From: Nocardia aurantiaca
Lineage (GTDB): Bacteria; Actinomycetota; Actinomycetes; Mycobacteriales; Mycobacteriaceae
DNA length: 64,000 nt
Assembly: GCF_009708175.1 (NCBI RefSeq)
Contig: NZ_WMBB01000004.1
Location: forward strand, 372,001 to 436,000
Direction: 5' to 3'
Shown: one piece after another, positions 16,484 to 25,162 of the stretch
How the letters are laid out: each line of letters begins with the position of its first letter
How positions within the stretch are numbered: position 1 is the first letter of the stretch
Position numbers and translations under genes: made by a program
The notes under the pieces: generated by a model
The model's database searches: none
Seen by the model: the letters and a program-made list of their open reading frames with translations, nothing else
What the model was told of the DNA's origin: nothing

Positions 16484-17872
16484 ATGACGGTCGTTGCCGG
16501 AGTGGACTCCTCCACTCAATCCTGCAAGGTCGTGGTGTGTGACGCCGATACCGGAACGGTCCTGCGGCACCGTCAGATTCCGCATCACGACGGGACCGAG
16601 GTGCCGCCGCTCATGTGGTGGGAGGCGCTGCGGGCGGCATGTGATCGCATGATGCGCGATGTGGAGGCCATCGCGGTGGCCGGACAGCAGCACGGGCTGG
16701 TGGCCCTGGACGCGGCGGGCCATCCGGTGCGGGATGCCCTGCTGTGGAACGACACTCGCTCGGCGGAGGCGGCGGCGCAGCTGGTGGACGAGCTGGGCGG
16801 ACCGCAGGCGTGGGCGGATGCGGTGGGGAGTGTGCCGCTGGCCGCGCACACCGTGGCCAAGCTGCGGTGGTTCGCCGATCACGAACCGGAGTTGGCCGAC
16901 CGGACGGTTCGCGTGCTGCTCCCCCACGACTATCTGACCTGGCAACTGCGCGGCGGCGATCCGGCCACCGAGCCCACCACAGATCGGGGCGATGCCTCGG
17001 GTACCGGGTACTGGTCACCGGCCGCGGGCGCCTATCGGACGGACCTGCTGACCATGGCCTTCCGGGGCCGCAGTCCGGCGCTGCCGCGGGTGCTGGCGCC
17101 CGCCGAGACCGCGGGGCACACGCCCGGCGGGCGACTGGTGGCGGCGGGCACCGGCGACAATGCCGCCGCCGCGCTGGGTTTGGGAATCGGGGATGGGGAT
17201 GTGGTGGTCTCGCTGGGCACCAGCGGCACCGTCTTCACCCGCGCCGCCCGGCCCAGCGCCGATCCCACGGGCGCGGTGAATGGTTTCGCCGATGCCACCG
17301 GCGCGTTCCTGCCCCTGGTGTGCACGCTCAACGCCGCCCGGGTGCTGGACGCCACCGCTGTGCTGCTCGGCACCGACCTGTCCGGGGTGGAGGTGCTGGC
17401 CGCCCAATCCCCCGCGGGCGCTGACGGTCTCACGCTGCTGCCCTATATCGCGGGTGAGCGCACGCCGAATCTTCCCTACGCGACCGGCAGCCTGCACGGG
17501 TTGCGCCAGCACACCATGCGCCCGCATCATCTGGCCCGCGCCGCCATCGAGGGCATGCTGTGCAATATCGCCGAGGCACTGGACCGGCTGCCGACGGTGC
17601 CGCGTCGAATCCTGTTGATCGGCGGGGCATCCCGCTCCCGCCTCATCGCGCATGCCGCGGCCACCATCTTCGGCCGCACCGTGACGGTCCCCAACCCGAG
17701 CGAATACGTCGCCCTCGGCGCCGCCCGCCAGGCCGCCTGGGCCCTGCACGGCGGCCCGCGCCCACCCCGCTGGCCCGCCGCCGCGGGCACCGAATTCCAT
17801 TCCTTGGCGGAGGGAATCGGCGCCGCTGTCCGCCAGCGCTACACCGAGATTCGAGATAGCTATTACCCGTAG
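16484..17872 (+). CDS. xylB: Xylulokinase
   Basis: A 462-residue FGGY sugar kinase that phosphorylates D-xylulose to xylulose 5-phosphate. It has the N-terminal phosphate loop GVDSSTQSCK, the sugar-binding run AVAGQQHGLVALD and WNDTRS, the hinge motif AAGTGDNAAAALG, and the C-terminal LIGGASRS. Length is slightly shorter than typical XylB (about 484). The ATG at 16484 follows AGGGTGGGG. It forms an operon with the polyol dehydrogenase. Its 3' end overlaps the antisense ribbon-helix-helix gene by 10 bp. Confidence 0.9.
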   Translation: MTVVAGVDSSTQSCKVVVCDADTGTVLRHRQIPHHDGTEVPPLMWWEALRAACDRMMRDVEAIAVAGQQHGLVALDAAGHPVRDALLWNDTRSAEAAAQLVDELGGPQAWADAVGSVPLAAHTVAKLRWFADHEPELADRTVRVLLPHDYLTWQLRGGDPATEPTTDRGDASGTGYWSPAAGAYRTDLLTMAFRGRSPALPRVLAPAETAGHTPGGRLVAAGTGDNAAAALGLGIGDGDVVVSLGTSGTVFTRAARPSADPTGAVNGFADATGAFLPLVCTLNAARVLDATAVLLGTDLSGVEVLAAQSPAGADGLTLLPYIAGERTPNLPYATGSLHGLRQHTMRPHHLARAAIEGMLCNIAEALDRLPTVPRRILLIGGASRSRLIAHAAATIFGRTVTVPNPSEYVALGAARQAAWALHGGPRPPRWPAAAGTEFHSLAEGIGAAVRQRYTEIRDSYYP

Positions 17873-18060
17873 ACGACCGGACCGTCGGACAGGTAGTCAT
17901 CCCATGTCTTGTGCCGCGTGATGTAGTTCCGGATGGCGTCCCGGGCGATGTCGTGTTTCGATCGCCCTTCCGTCGCCGCCTGCGCACTCAGCGCAGCTTC
18001 TTCGTCCTCGCTGAGCCGCAAAGTCCATGCCACGGGGAAGTCATACCATCCGGAGGTCAC
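17863..18060 (-). CDS. Ribbon-helix-helix (CopG-like) small DNA-binding protein
   Basis: A 65-residue protein with the RHH pattern: a short strand (WTLRLSEDE) then two helices (EEAALSAQAATEGRSKHDIARDAIRNYI). Such proteins are often antitoxins or plasmid copy regulators. No toxin frame adjoins it, on either side, so it looks solitary. The GTG at 18060 has no good ribosome site. It overlaps the last 10 bases of xylB on the other strand. Confidence 0.65.
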   Translation of the reverse strand: MTSGWYDFPVAWTLRLSEDEEAALSAQAATEGRSKHDIARDAIRNYITRHKTWDDYLSDGPVVYG

Positions 18061-18201
18061 CCTGTCTGCCGAACGGTTGTCCAGTTGGCAACGATCACAT
18101 GACCGGCAGGTTGCTCCGACGCTGGTCCAGAAGCCACAGTTGTGCTCACGGCGAGCATAACCATCGTCGACACGGGTGGCTGGGCCGTAGCTTCACGCGC
18201 T

Positions 18202-18717
18202 ATGACGACTGAGCTGAGCACGCCGTTGAACGATATCGTGGAGGCGACCGGCCGGGCCGTGGCAACCGATCCCGCGCAGGCCACGGTGGTGTTCCGGGCC
18301 TCGGGGACGCCGGAGGGCACCGTCGGGAGCGCGGTCGCCCTGGGACGGTACACGGTTCGGGTGGACGAGCCGCCGGCGCTGGGTGGCGCGGGGTCCGCGC
18401 CGAATCCGGTGGAGGTGTATCTGGCTTCGCTGATCGCCTGCCAGGTGGTCACGTACCGGTTCTGGGCGCAGCGGCTCGGTGTGGCCATCGAGGATCTGGC
18501 CATCGACGCCGAGGGCGATCTGGATGTGCGCGGCTTCTTCGGGCTGGACGACACGGTGCGCCCCGGATTCCAGGCGGTGCGCGTGACCGTGCGAATCAGC
18601 GGACCGGAGTCCGCCGAGCGCTACGCCGAATTGCAGCGGGCGGTCGACGAGCACTGCCCGGTCCTGGATCTCACCACCGGCCGGACCCCGGTCGAGACGA
18701 CACTCGTCATTCCATAG
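18202..18717 (+). CDS. OsmC-family peroxide-reducing protein
   Basis: A 171-residue OsmC protein. Two cysteines in the expected places, C80 (SLIACQVVTYRFW) and C152 (DEHCPVLDLT), form the thiol peroxidase pair, and the central NPVEVYLASL helix is typical. These enzymes reduce organic hydroperoxides. The ATG at 18202 fits the family start. The sulfhydrylase gene begins 31 bp downstream on the same strand, so the two are probably cotranscribed, linking thiol stress and sulfur assimilation. Confidence 0.87.
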   Translation: MTTELSTPLNDIVEATGRAVATDPAQATVVFRASGTPEGTVGSAVALGRYTVRVDEPPALGGAGSAPNPVEVYLASLIACQVVTYRFWAQRLGVAIEDLAIDAEGDLDVRGFFGLDDTVRPGFQAVRVTVRISGPESAERYAELQRAVDEHCPVLDLTTGRTPVETTLVIP

Positions 18718-18748
18718 CAGCAACTCGCCAACCCACCGGAGGCCCCCG

Positions 18749-20056
18749 ATGACCGAATCCACTCTGCCCGAAGACCCCAGCGCCAGCTGGAGTTTCGAGA
18801 CCAAACAGGTCCACGTGGGGCAGACGCCCGACAGTGCGACCGGCGCCCGTGCCCTGCCGATCTACCAGACCACCTCCTACGCCTTCCGCGACACCGCGCA
18901 CGCCGCCGCGCTGTTCGGACTGGCCGAGCCGGGAAACATCTACACGCGCATCATGAATCCCACCCAGGACGCGGTGGAGCAGCGGATCGCCGCGCTGGAG
19001 GGCGGTGTGGCCGCGCTGCTGCTGGCCTCGGGTCAGGCGGCGGAGACCTTCGCGATCCTGAATCTCGCGGGCGCCGGGGACCACATCGTGTCCAGCCCGC
19101 GACTGTACGGCGGCACCTACAACCTGTTCCGGTACACCCTGCCGCGGCTGGGCATCGAGGTGAGCTTCGTCGAGGATCCGGACGACCTCGACCAGTGGCG
19201 GGCGGCGATCCGGCCGAACACCAAGGCTTTCTACGGGGAGACGGTGTCCAATCCGCAGAACCACATTCTCGATATTCCCGGCATCGCGGAGGTCGCGCAT
19301 GGTGACGGAATTCCGCTCATCGTCGACAACACCGTGGCCACCCCGTATCTCATCCAGCCCTTCGCCCACGGTGCGGACATCATCGTGCACTCGGCGACGA
19401 AGTACCTGGGTGGGCACGGCGCGGCCATCGCGGGCGTGATCGTGGACGGCGGCACCTTCGATTGGCGCAGTGGACGTTTTGCCGCATTCACCGAGCCCGA
19501 CCCCAGCTACCACGGTGTGGTCTACGCCGATCTCGGCGCACCCGCCTACGCGCTCAAGGCGCGGGTGCAGCTGCTGCGTGATCTGGGCTCGGCGATCTCT
19601 CCGTTCAATGCCTTCCTCATCAGCCAGGGCCTGGAAACCCTCAGCCTGCGCCTCGAGCGGCACGTCAGCAATGCCCAGGCGGTGGCCGAATTCCTCACCG
19701 AGCGACCCGAAGTCACGGCCGTCTCCTATGCGGGCCTGCCGTCCTCGCCGTGGTACGAGCGCGGAAAACAGCTGGCCCCCAAGGGAGTCGGCGCCATCAT
19801 CGGCTTCGAATTGGCCGGCGGCGTCGACGCGGGCAAACGCTTCGTCGAAGCCCTCACCCTGCACAGCCACGTCGCCAATATCGGCGACGTCCGCTCCCTC
19901 GTCATCCACCCCGCCTCCACCACCCACTCCCAGCTCACCCCCGAAGAGCAACTCGCGGCAGGCGTCACCCCCGGCCTGATCCGCCTGGCCGTCGGCATCG
20001 AAGGAATCGACGACATCCTCGCCGACCTCCGCGCCGGCTTCGCCGCCGCCTCCTGA
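18749..20056 (+). CDS. metY: O-acetylhomoserine (thiol)-lyase / sulfhydrylase
   Basis: A 435-residue PLP enzyme of the Cys/Met metabolism family that makes homocysteine from O-acetylhomoserine and sulfide. The PLP lysine is K218 in HSATKYLGGHG. Other family marks are YTRIMNPTQDAVEQRIAALEGG and NIGDVRSLVIHP, with the insertion length typical of MetY rather than MetB. M. tuberculosis calls its version MetC (Rv3340). The usual partner metX is not next to it. No SAM riboswitch fits in the short 31-bp space before it. Confidence 0.92.
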   Translation: MTESTLPEDPSASWSFETKQVHVGQTPDSATGARALPIYQTTSYAFRDTAHAAALFGLAEPGNIYTRIMNPTQDAVEQRIAALEGGVAALLLASGQAAETFAILNLAGAGDHIVSSPRLYGGTYNLFRYTLPRLGIEVSFVEDPDDLDQWRAAIRPNTKAFYGETVSNPQNHILDIPGIAEVAHGDGIPLIVDNTVATPYLIQPFAHGADIIVHSATKYLGGHGAAIAGVIVDGGTFDWRSGRFAAFTEPDPSYHGVVYADLGAPAYALKARVQLLRDLGSAISPFNAFLISQGLETLSLRLERHVSNAQAVAEFLTERPEVTAVSYAGLPSSPWYERGKQLAPKGVGAIIGFELAGGVDAGKRFVEALTLHSHVANIGDVRSLVIHPASTTHSQLTPEEQLAAGVTPGLIRLAVGIEGIDDILADLRAGFAAAS

Positions 20057-20130
20057 CCCGCCGCTCTGGGTGACCCGGCACGACGTTGGTCGCCTCGCAG
20101 CGATAGGACCGGATTTGGGGACTCGGCTTG

Positions 20131-20151
20131 ACCCTCACGTTGCGTGAGGGT
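20131..20151. promoter_or_regulatory. MerR-type operator/promoter of the VOC-MerR operon
   Basis: A perfect palindrome with arms ACCCTCACG and CGTGAGGGT around TTG. It overlaps a TTGACC -35 (20128-20133). A 19-bp spacer, characteristic of MerR-activated promoters, leads to a weak -10 at 20153-20158. The predicted transcript would begin at or near the ATG at 20166, giving a leaderless mRNA. The MerR gene is two positions downstream, so it probably controls itself. Confidence 0.75.
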
Positions 20152-20165
20152 GGACGGTGCAACGC

Positions 20166-20714
20166 ATGAGTGAAGAATTCTTCAACGCGTTCGAGACGAG
20201 CCCCATATCCGAGCGGGGTCCGGAGGCGGTTGCGCCGGAGGTGTTTCGCGGCATCTACGCGATGCCAGCGTTCGTCACGATTCCAACATCCGACCTGGCG
20301 GCGTCGACAGAATTCTGGGTGCGAGGGCTCGGCTTCATCGAGCTGTTCAGCATTCCCGGACGGGTGGTCCACCTACGCCGGTGGGCGTTCCAGGATGTAC
20401 TGCTCGTCCCCGCGGCGGCGGGCCGCGAAGAGACCGAGGTGCCGGCGATGAGCGTGAGCTTCGCGTGCGTGTTGAACGAGATCGATCGCCTCATCGAGGC
20501 GTGTACCGGACTCGTGCCCGACAGCGTGACCGGACCGCGTGATACTCCGTGGAAGACTCGCGACGTCGAAGTGATCACCCCCGAACGGGCGCGGGTCGTG
20601 TTCACAGCGGCGAAGCAGTTCGATCCCGACAGCCAGGAGGCACGCGATCTCGCATCGGTCGGGATCGTCGCCCCGGATACAGCGGGTGGAGGTCACAAAG
20701 GTGTTCATGGCTGA
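20166..20714 (+). CDS. VOC-superfamily (glyoxalase/bleomycin-resistance fold) protein
   Basis: A 182-residue protein with the VOC core starting FVTIPTSDLAASTEFWVRGLGF. These proteins are metal-dependent isomerases, dioxygenases or drug-binding resistance proteins. The ATG at 20166 is preferred; a GTG at 20157 is in frame. It is the first gene of a two-gene operon with a TipA-type MerR regulator, with an 8-bp overlap, which points to inducible drug or electrophile response. Ligand unknown. Confidence 0.8.
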   Translation: MSEEFFNAFETSPISERGPEAVAPEVFRGIYAMPAFVTIPTSDLAASTEFWVRGLGFIELFSIPGRVVHLRRWAFQDVLLVPAAAGREETEVPAMSVSFACVLNEIDRLIEACTGLVPDSVTGPRDTPWKTRDVEVITPERARVVFTAAKQFDPDSQEARDLASVGIVAPDTAGGGHKGVHG

Positions 20715-21510
20715 TCGCGAGCTCGACGACGGTGTCGCGGTGGGCGCGGCCGCCGAGCTCTTGGGGGTGACTGTCCGCACGTTGCATCACTGGGACGAGA
20801 TCGGCTTGGCGTCGCCTTCGGTCCGCACCACCTCGGGGTATCGCCGCTACACCGGCGCGGACCTGCAACGTCTGCACCGAATCGTCGCCTATCGGGGGGC
20901 CGGGCTCGGGTTGGATGCGATCCGCGAAGTGCTCGATGACGCCACCGCAGAGATCGGCGCCACCTTACGTGAGCAGCGTTCCCGGCTCGCCGAGCGGATC
21001 CATGACCTGCAACAGCTCGACGAACGCCTGCAACGGATGACCGAGGCGCACGAACGCGGAATCCTCCTGAGCGACGACGAGCAGTCGGCAACGTTCGGGG
21101 CGGACTGGGACCCACGCGGTTCCGGTCGGGCCCGCGTGGTCTGGGGAAATTCCCCGCAGTGGGCGCAGTTCGCCGAACGCTCCGCTTCCCGTACGCGGGC
21201 GCAGTGGCAGTCGCTCTCCGACACGATGTCCACTCTCCAGCGTGATCTGAGCGACGCCCTGGACCAGGGCGTCGCTCCGGGCAGTCCAGAGGCGAACGCG
21301 CTCGTCGAGCGCCATCGCGAGGTCTTCTCCCACTTCTTCCCGCTCACGCGACAGATGCAGGTGTGTCTGGGAAGGATGTTCGATTCCGACCCGGGCTTCT
21401 CCGCCCACTACGACCGCATTCGAGCCGGCCTGGCCTCCTGGTTCCGCCAGATCATCGACGAGTCCGCTCGCACCCACGGGATCGACCCCGACACGGCCAT
21501 CTGGCAATAA
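20707..21510 (+). CDS. MerR-family regulator with TipAS-type C-terminal domain
   Basis: A 267-residue regulator. Residues 1-75 are a MerR winged helix (VGAAAELLGVTVRTLHHWDEIGL, then SGYRRYT). A coiled-coil follows (TLREQRSRLAERIHDLQQLDERL), and the C-terminal half resembles the TipAS antibiotic-recognition domain (FGADWDPRG, FFPLTRQMQVCLGRMF, HGIDPDTAIW). TipA-like regulators activate their own promoter when a drug binds. The ATG at 20707 lies inside the end of the VOC gene; GGAGG or AAAGG upstream can serve as ribosome site. Confidence 0.87.
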   Translation: MADRELDDGVAVGAAAELLGVTVRTLHHWDEIGLASPSVRTTSGYRRYTGADLQRLHRIVAYRGAGLGLDAIREVLDDATAEIGATLREQRSRLAERIHDLQQLDERLQRMTEAHERGILLSDDEQSATFGADWDPRGSGRARVVWGNSPQWAQFAERSASRTRAQWQSLSDTMSTLQRDLSDALDQGVAPGSPEANALVERHREVFSHFFPLTRQMQVCLGRMFDSDPGFSAHYDRIRAGLASWFRQIIDESARTHGIDPDTAIWQ

Positions 21511-21704
21511 GCCGTGACCACATCGGTTCTCTGCGCCCGGTCGCGCGTTTTCGGGCATGCCTGACTTCTCTCGGAGGCACGCGGAGCACGCATCCTCGCC
21601 CGCCATCACCTTCCCCACCTGTCGAGGCAGGCTCCGATCACCGGGGGTCTCGAGCCAACTCTCGGAGGCCACGCCCCGATCAGCCGACTGATGGCCGGGT
21701 AAAG

Positions 21705-22097
21705 CTAGGCGGGCTGGATATCCGCCATGAAGAGCGGGAGACGACGCGCGGCGAGGCGGGCGGGCAGTGGGAGGTCCGGACCCGCCTCGCCGCGCGCGAC
21801 TATGCGCGGGTTGACGAGCTTATGGCGGCGGGAGGCACGCACGACGTCCGCCTCGCCCGCCGCCAGGACGTTCCTGATCCAGTCGGTCCGGCCGTGCCCC
21901 ATGACCACGCACAGCTTGCCGTCGAACCGGAAAGCGTTGACCGGTGTGGAATATGGCCGTCCCGACTTGCGCCCACGGTGTTCGATAACGGCGAAACCAG
22001 GCAGGTAGGGAGCCAACGGGCGCACCACCGGGTTCATGTATCTGGCCTGGAGGCGGTCGAACCACGCCGGGAACATAGTGCGTTCGTCTGTCGTCAT
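21705..22097 (-). CDS. Ddn-like deazaflavin (F420)-dependent nitroreductase family protein
   Basis: A 130-residue split-barrel protein of the Ddn family that uses coenzyme F420, common in mycobacteria and nocardiae. Typical segments are FAVIEHRGRKSGRPYSTPVNAF, CVVMGHGRTDWIRNVLAAGEADV and the arginine-rich end. It is the last gene of the minus-strand sugar operon, 59 bp after the FGGY kinase, though its role is probably unrelated. Substrate unknown. Confidence 0.85.
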   Translation of the reverse strand: MTTDERTMFPAWFDRLQARYMNPVVRPLAPYLPGFAVIEHRGRKSGRPYSTPVNAFRFDGKLCVVMGHGRTDWIRNVLAAGEADVVRASRRHKLVNPRIVARGEAGPDLPLPARLAARRLPLFMADIQPA

Positions 22098-22156
22098 ATC
22101 GGCTTCCCTCGATCGAGATCTGACGTCTGGGACAGTCTACCGACGCGACAGCGGAC

Positions 22157-23632
22157 TCAGGGGGCGGCGCGGTGTTGCTCTCGGGCGAGAAAGTGGGCCG
22201 TGGCCTTGGTGGCGTCGTAGAGGGACCGGTAGTGGCGGTAGTACGGGCCGTAGTGGGCGGTGGTGCGGGGGTCGGGGTCGATGGTGGTGATGATGGGGTT
22301 CCAGGTGGAGGTGTCCAGGCCCAGGGATTCGGCCGCGAGGAGGGCGTCGCCCAGTGCGGCGCCGACGGTGTCGGCCGGAAGTTGCTGGGGGAGGCCGGTG
22401 ATGTCGGAGACCATGCGGGTCCAGAGGCCGCCCTTGGTGCCGCCGCCGACGGCGACCAGGCGGGTGGCGGGGGTACCGGCGGCGGACATGGCCTCGAGAT
22501 TGTGTCGGACGCCGTAGCCGATGCCTTCCAGGACGGCTCGGTAGAGGTCGGCGCGCTGATGGGTCAGAGTGAGTCCGGCGATGATGCCACGCGCGTCCGG
22601 ATCGAAGAGGGGGGTGCGTTCACCGGCGAAGTAGGGCAGGACCAGCAGGCCGCGGCTGCCCGGCGGGACGTGGGCGGCTTCGTCGATGAGGTCGGCGAAC
22701 TCGCCGCCGGTGAGGGTGCGCAGCCAGTCGGTGACCGCGCCCGAGGTGGCCATGCCGGCCGCGGCCGTATAGGTGCCGGGCCAGGTTCCGCAGGTGGTCC
22801 ACAGACCGGGTTGGGGGTTGGGGTCGGTCAGCACCTGGGTGAGGAACATGGTGGTGCCGTACATGATCATGCAGTCGCCGGGGGCGCGGACGCCGACTCC
22901 GGCGGCCTCGGCCCAGGCGTCGATGGTGCCCGTGGTGACCGGCAGGCCGGCGGGCAGGCCGGTGGCCGCGGCGGCCTCGGCGGTGACATGGCCGACTATC
23001 TCTGTGGGCCAGGCCAATTCGGGTAATCGCAGGCCGGGAGCGACGGATTCCGCCCAGTCCGTGGCCCAGTCACGGGCCATCAGGTCGTACATGGGCACAC
23101 ACTGACTGGCGGACTGATGGTCGAGGACATAGCGGCCGGTGAGGCGATGAACCAGAAACGAGCTGGACATCAACAGCATTCGGGTGGCCTGCCATACCTG
23201 TGGCTCGTGCCGCATGAGCCAGCGCAGCTTCGGCCCGACGGCCTGACTGGTGAGCGGCGACCCACACCGCTCCAGCACGGTGTGCGCACCCAATTCCGCC
23301 TCCAATTCCTCGATTTCGACGCTCGCACGGGTATCGACGCCGTAGAGGATGGCGGGGCGCAGCGGGCGGCCCGACGCGTCGGCCGGCAGCAGACAGGGTC
23401 CGATGCCGCTCACCGCGAGCGCGTCGATGGGCTCACCCTCGGCGGCTGTCACCAGCTCGCGGGCGATGGCCGCGAAATCCGCCCACCACACCGTCTCCGC
23501 GTCGTGTTCCACCCAACCCGGTCGCGGAGTCGAAACCCGGTGTGGTCGTTCGGCTCTCATAGCGACCAGGCCCGCATGGTCGACCAGGACGCCCTTGGAT
23601 CCGGAGGTGCCGATATCGATGCCGAGGAGCAT
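22157..23632 (-). CDS. FGGY-family pentulose kinase (ribulokinase/xylulokinase type)
   Basis: A 491-residue FGGY kinase. N-terminal loop GIDIGTSGSKGVLVD, sugar-binding VSGIGPCLLPAD and YGVDTR, the hinge TGTIDAWAEAAGVG, and C-terminal VAVGGGTKGGLWTRMVSD. It differs clearly from the xylulokinase at 16.5 kb. The ATG lies one base after the stop of the isomerase gene, so translation is coupled and the kinase probably uses the isomerase product. With a FucI-type isomerase upstream, D-ribulose, L-ribulose or L-fuculose are the best substrate guesses. Confidence 0.85.
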   Translation of the reverse strand: MLLGIDIGTSGSKGVLVDHAGLVAMRAERPHRVSTPRPGWVEHDAETVWWADFAAIARELVTAAEGEPIDALAVSGIGPCLLPADASGRPLRPAILYGVDTRASVEIEELEAELGAHTVLERCGSPLTSQAVGPKLRWLMRHEPQVWQATRMLLMSSSFLVHRLTGRYVLDHQSASQCVPMYDLMARDWATDWAESVAPGLRLPELAWPTEIVGHVTAEAAAATGLPAGLPVTTGTIDAWAEAAGVGVRAPGDCMIMYGTTMFLTQVLTDPNPQPGLWTTCGTWPGTYTAAAGMATSGAVTDWLRTLTGGEFADLIDEAAHVPPGSRGLLVLPYFAGERTPLFDPDARGIIAGLTLTHQRADLYRAVLEGIGYGVRHNLEAMSAAGTPATRLVAVGGGTKGGLWTRMVSDITGLPQQLPADTVGAALGDALLAAESLGLDTSTWNPIITTIDPDPRTTAHYGPYYRHYRSLYDATKATAHFLAREQHRAAP

Positions 23633-23633
23633 G

Positions 23634-25052
23634 TCAGCTCGCCCTGCTGAATTCGTCCAGGGTGACGCCCAGCAGCGCACAGGCCGCGCGCACGGTGGCG
23701 CGATGGTCACCCGGGACGGCGTGAATGTGATTGGCCCCGAATCGGGACAGGAAATCCCCGGCATCGGCGTCCAGGCGGGCGAAGGCGTGCGGCCATTCCC
23801 AGGTGGACTGCTTCATGAGCGATTCATTGGTGGCCTGGTCGTAGACCTCGAACTCGCCGAGCATCAATTGCATGCGGTAGGACCCGTCGCGGCGGGTGAG
23901 CCGGGCCAGGGTCATCTCCCCGGGCGCGGCCAGGTGATGCACCGACGCGCCGCCCGCCGGGAAGAAGAACACCTCCGGATACAGGTGCACCCGCGCCAGG
24001 TTCTCCGCCGGGTCGTCACTGCGCGCCGCGTACCAGGTGGCGTGCTGACCGGAGTTGCACAGATCCCAGATGTCGCGATCGGAGTGATAGTGACGCACAT
24101 CGGCGAAAAGCACCGGGGTACCGGCGATCTGCGCGAGCAGCTGCATGGTCAGCGCACCGTCCATATCCGCCTCGGTGGCGCACACGTGCGGCTGCTTGGG
24201 GCCGTTCCAGTCGTACGGGTCGTTGAGGAAGGCCTCGGTGATGTCCATGGTCGCGAAGTACTGGGTCAGCTCGGGCTGTGCCTTGATTCCGGAGAAATCC
24301 AGATGCCATTCGGCGATCAGATCCCGCATGGCCAGATACGAACGGATCTGCCGCTCCAGCAACTCCGGCGTCAGTTTGCGCCCGTCGTAGTGGACCCCGG
24401 CCGCGTTGCGCTCCAGCCATTCTCGCGCCGCCCTGGCCTCACCGGCATCGGCGAGTTCTGATCGGCGCACGATCTCCCACTGGTCGATCTCCTCGACATC
24501 GATACCGAACAGCCGCTGCCACTGGTCGGTATTGGCGACGGCGGTGTTCATTCCCATGGGCCGCCCGCCGACGCGCCCGAAGGTGCTGCCGCGCAGACTC
24601 GCCACCGCCGCCGCGGCCCGGGCGCGATCCCCGATGGCCGCGATCAATTCCGGATCGGCTGGGTCGCCCCACAGCCGCGTGTGCTCGCGTCCGATCTGAT
24701 CCAGCGCGCCGCCCGCCGCGAGCATGCCCACCATGCCCGGCTGCACCGGATCGATATTGGACAACAACAGCAGCGGCCCGTTGAGCGCGCCCGCCGCCAG
24801 CATGGTGAAGTGCGGGAACGCCCACACCGCGTAGTGCAGGACGGTCAGGTCGACCCCGGCCGCCGCCACCTGCCGGGCCACGGTCACCGCCTGGTCATTG
24901 CCGCCGATGGGTTCCACCCCGCGAATCACGGTGTGCCCGGCGGCGGTCAACTCGGTGACGAGCCGATCCTCCGCCATCCGAATGAATCCGACGATGCCGC
25001 CGTGCACGTAATCGCGGCCGTCGGAAAGACTGATCACACCGATTCGAGCCAT
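23634..25052 (-). CDS. L-fucose / D-arabinose isomerase-family protein
   Basis: A 472-residue aldose-ketose isomerase of the fucose/arabinose isomerase fold. The C-terminal metal and substrate region shows CATEADMDGALTMQLLAQIAG, close to the FucI pattern, and HYHSDRDIWDLCNSGQH. FucI acts on L-fucose and on the similar sugar D-arabinose. E. coli FucI has 591 residues, so this belongs to a shorter subfamily. The ATG at 25052 follows GGGGAGG with 8 bases spacing. It is directly upstream of an FGGY kinase and downstream of a glycosidase gene, giving a hydrolysis, isomerisation, phosphorylation series. Confidence 0.8.
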   Translation of the reverse strand: MARIGVISLSDGRDYVHGGIVGFIRMAEDRLVTELTAAGHTVIRGVEPIGGNDQAVTVARQVAAAGVDLTVLHYAVWAFPHFTMLAAGALNGPLLLLSNIDPVQPGMVGMLAAGGALDQIGREHTRLWGDPADPELIAAIGDRARAAAAVASLRGSTFGRVGGRPMGMNTAVANTDQWQRLFGIDVEEIDQWEIVRRSELADAGEARAAREWLERNAAGVHYDGRKLTPELLERQIRSYLAMRDLIAEWHLDFSGIKAQPELTQYFATMDITEAFLNDPYDWNGPKQPHVCATEADMDGALTMQLLAQIAGTPVLFADVRHYHSDRDIWDLCNSGQHATWYAARSDDPAENLARVHLYPEVFFFPAGGASVHHLAAPGEMTLARLTRRDGSYRMQLMLGEFEVYDQATNESLMKQSTWEWPHAFARLDADAGDFLSRFGANHIHAVPGDHRATVRAACALLGVTLDEFSRAS

Positions 25053-25162
25053 CGTGCCTGCCTCCCCGCATTGGGTGGGACTCTCGACACCGAACAGAAT
25101 CGCAGGCCACACCGCACGCCACGCCCGAAATCGGATTTTCGGGTCAAGCGGGAAGCGCTCCG

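Noticed and set aside
18718..18748. SAM riboswitch before metY
   Set aside because: Only 31 bases separate it from the OsmC gene, too short for any known SAM riboswitch.
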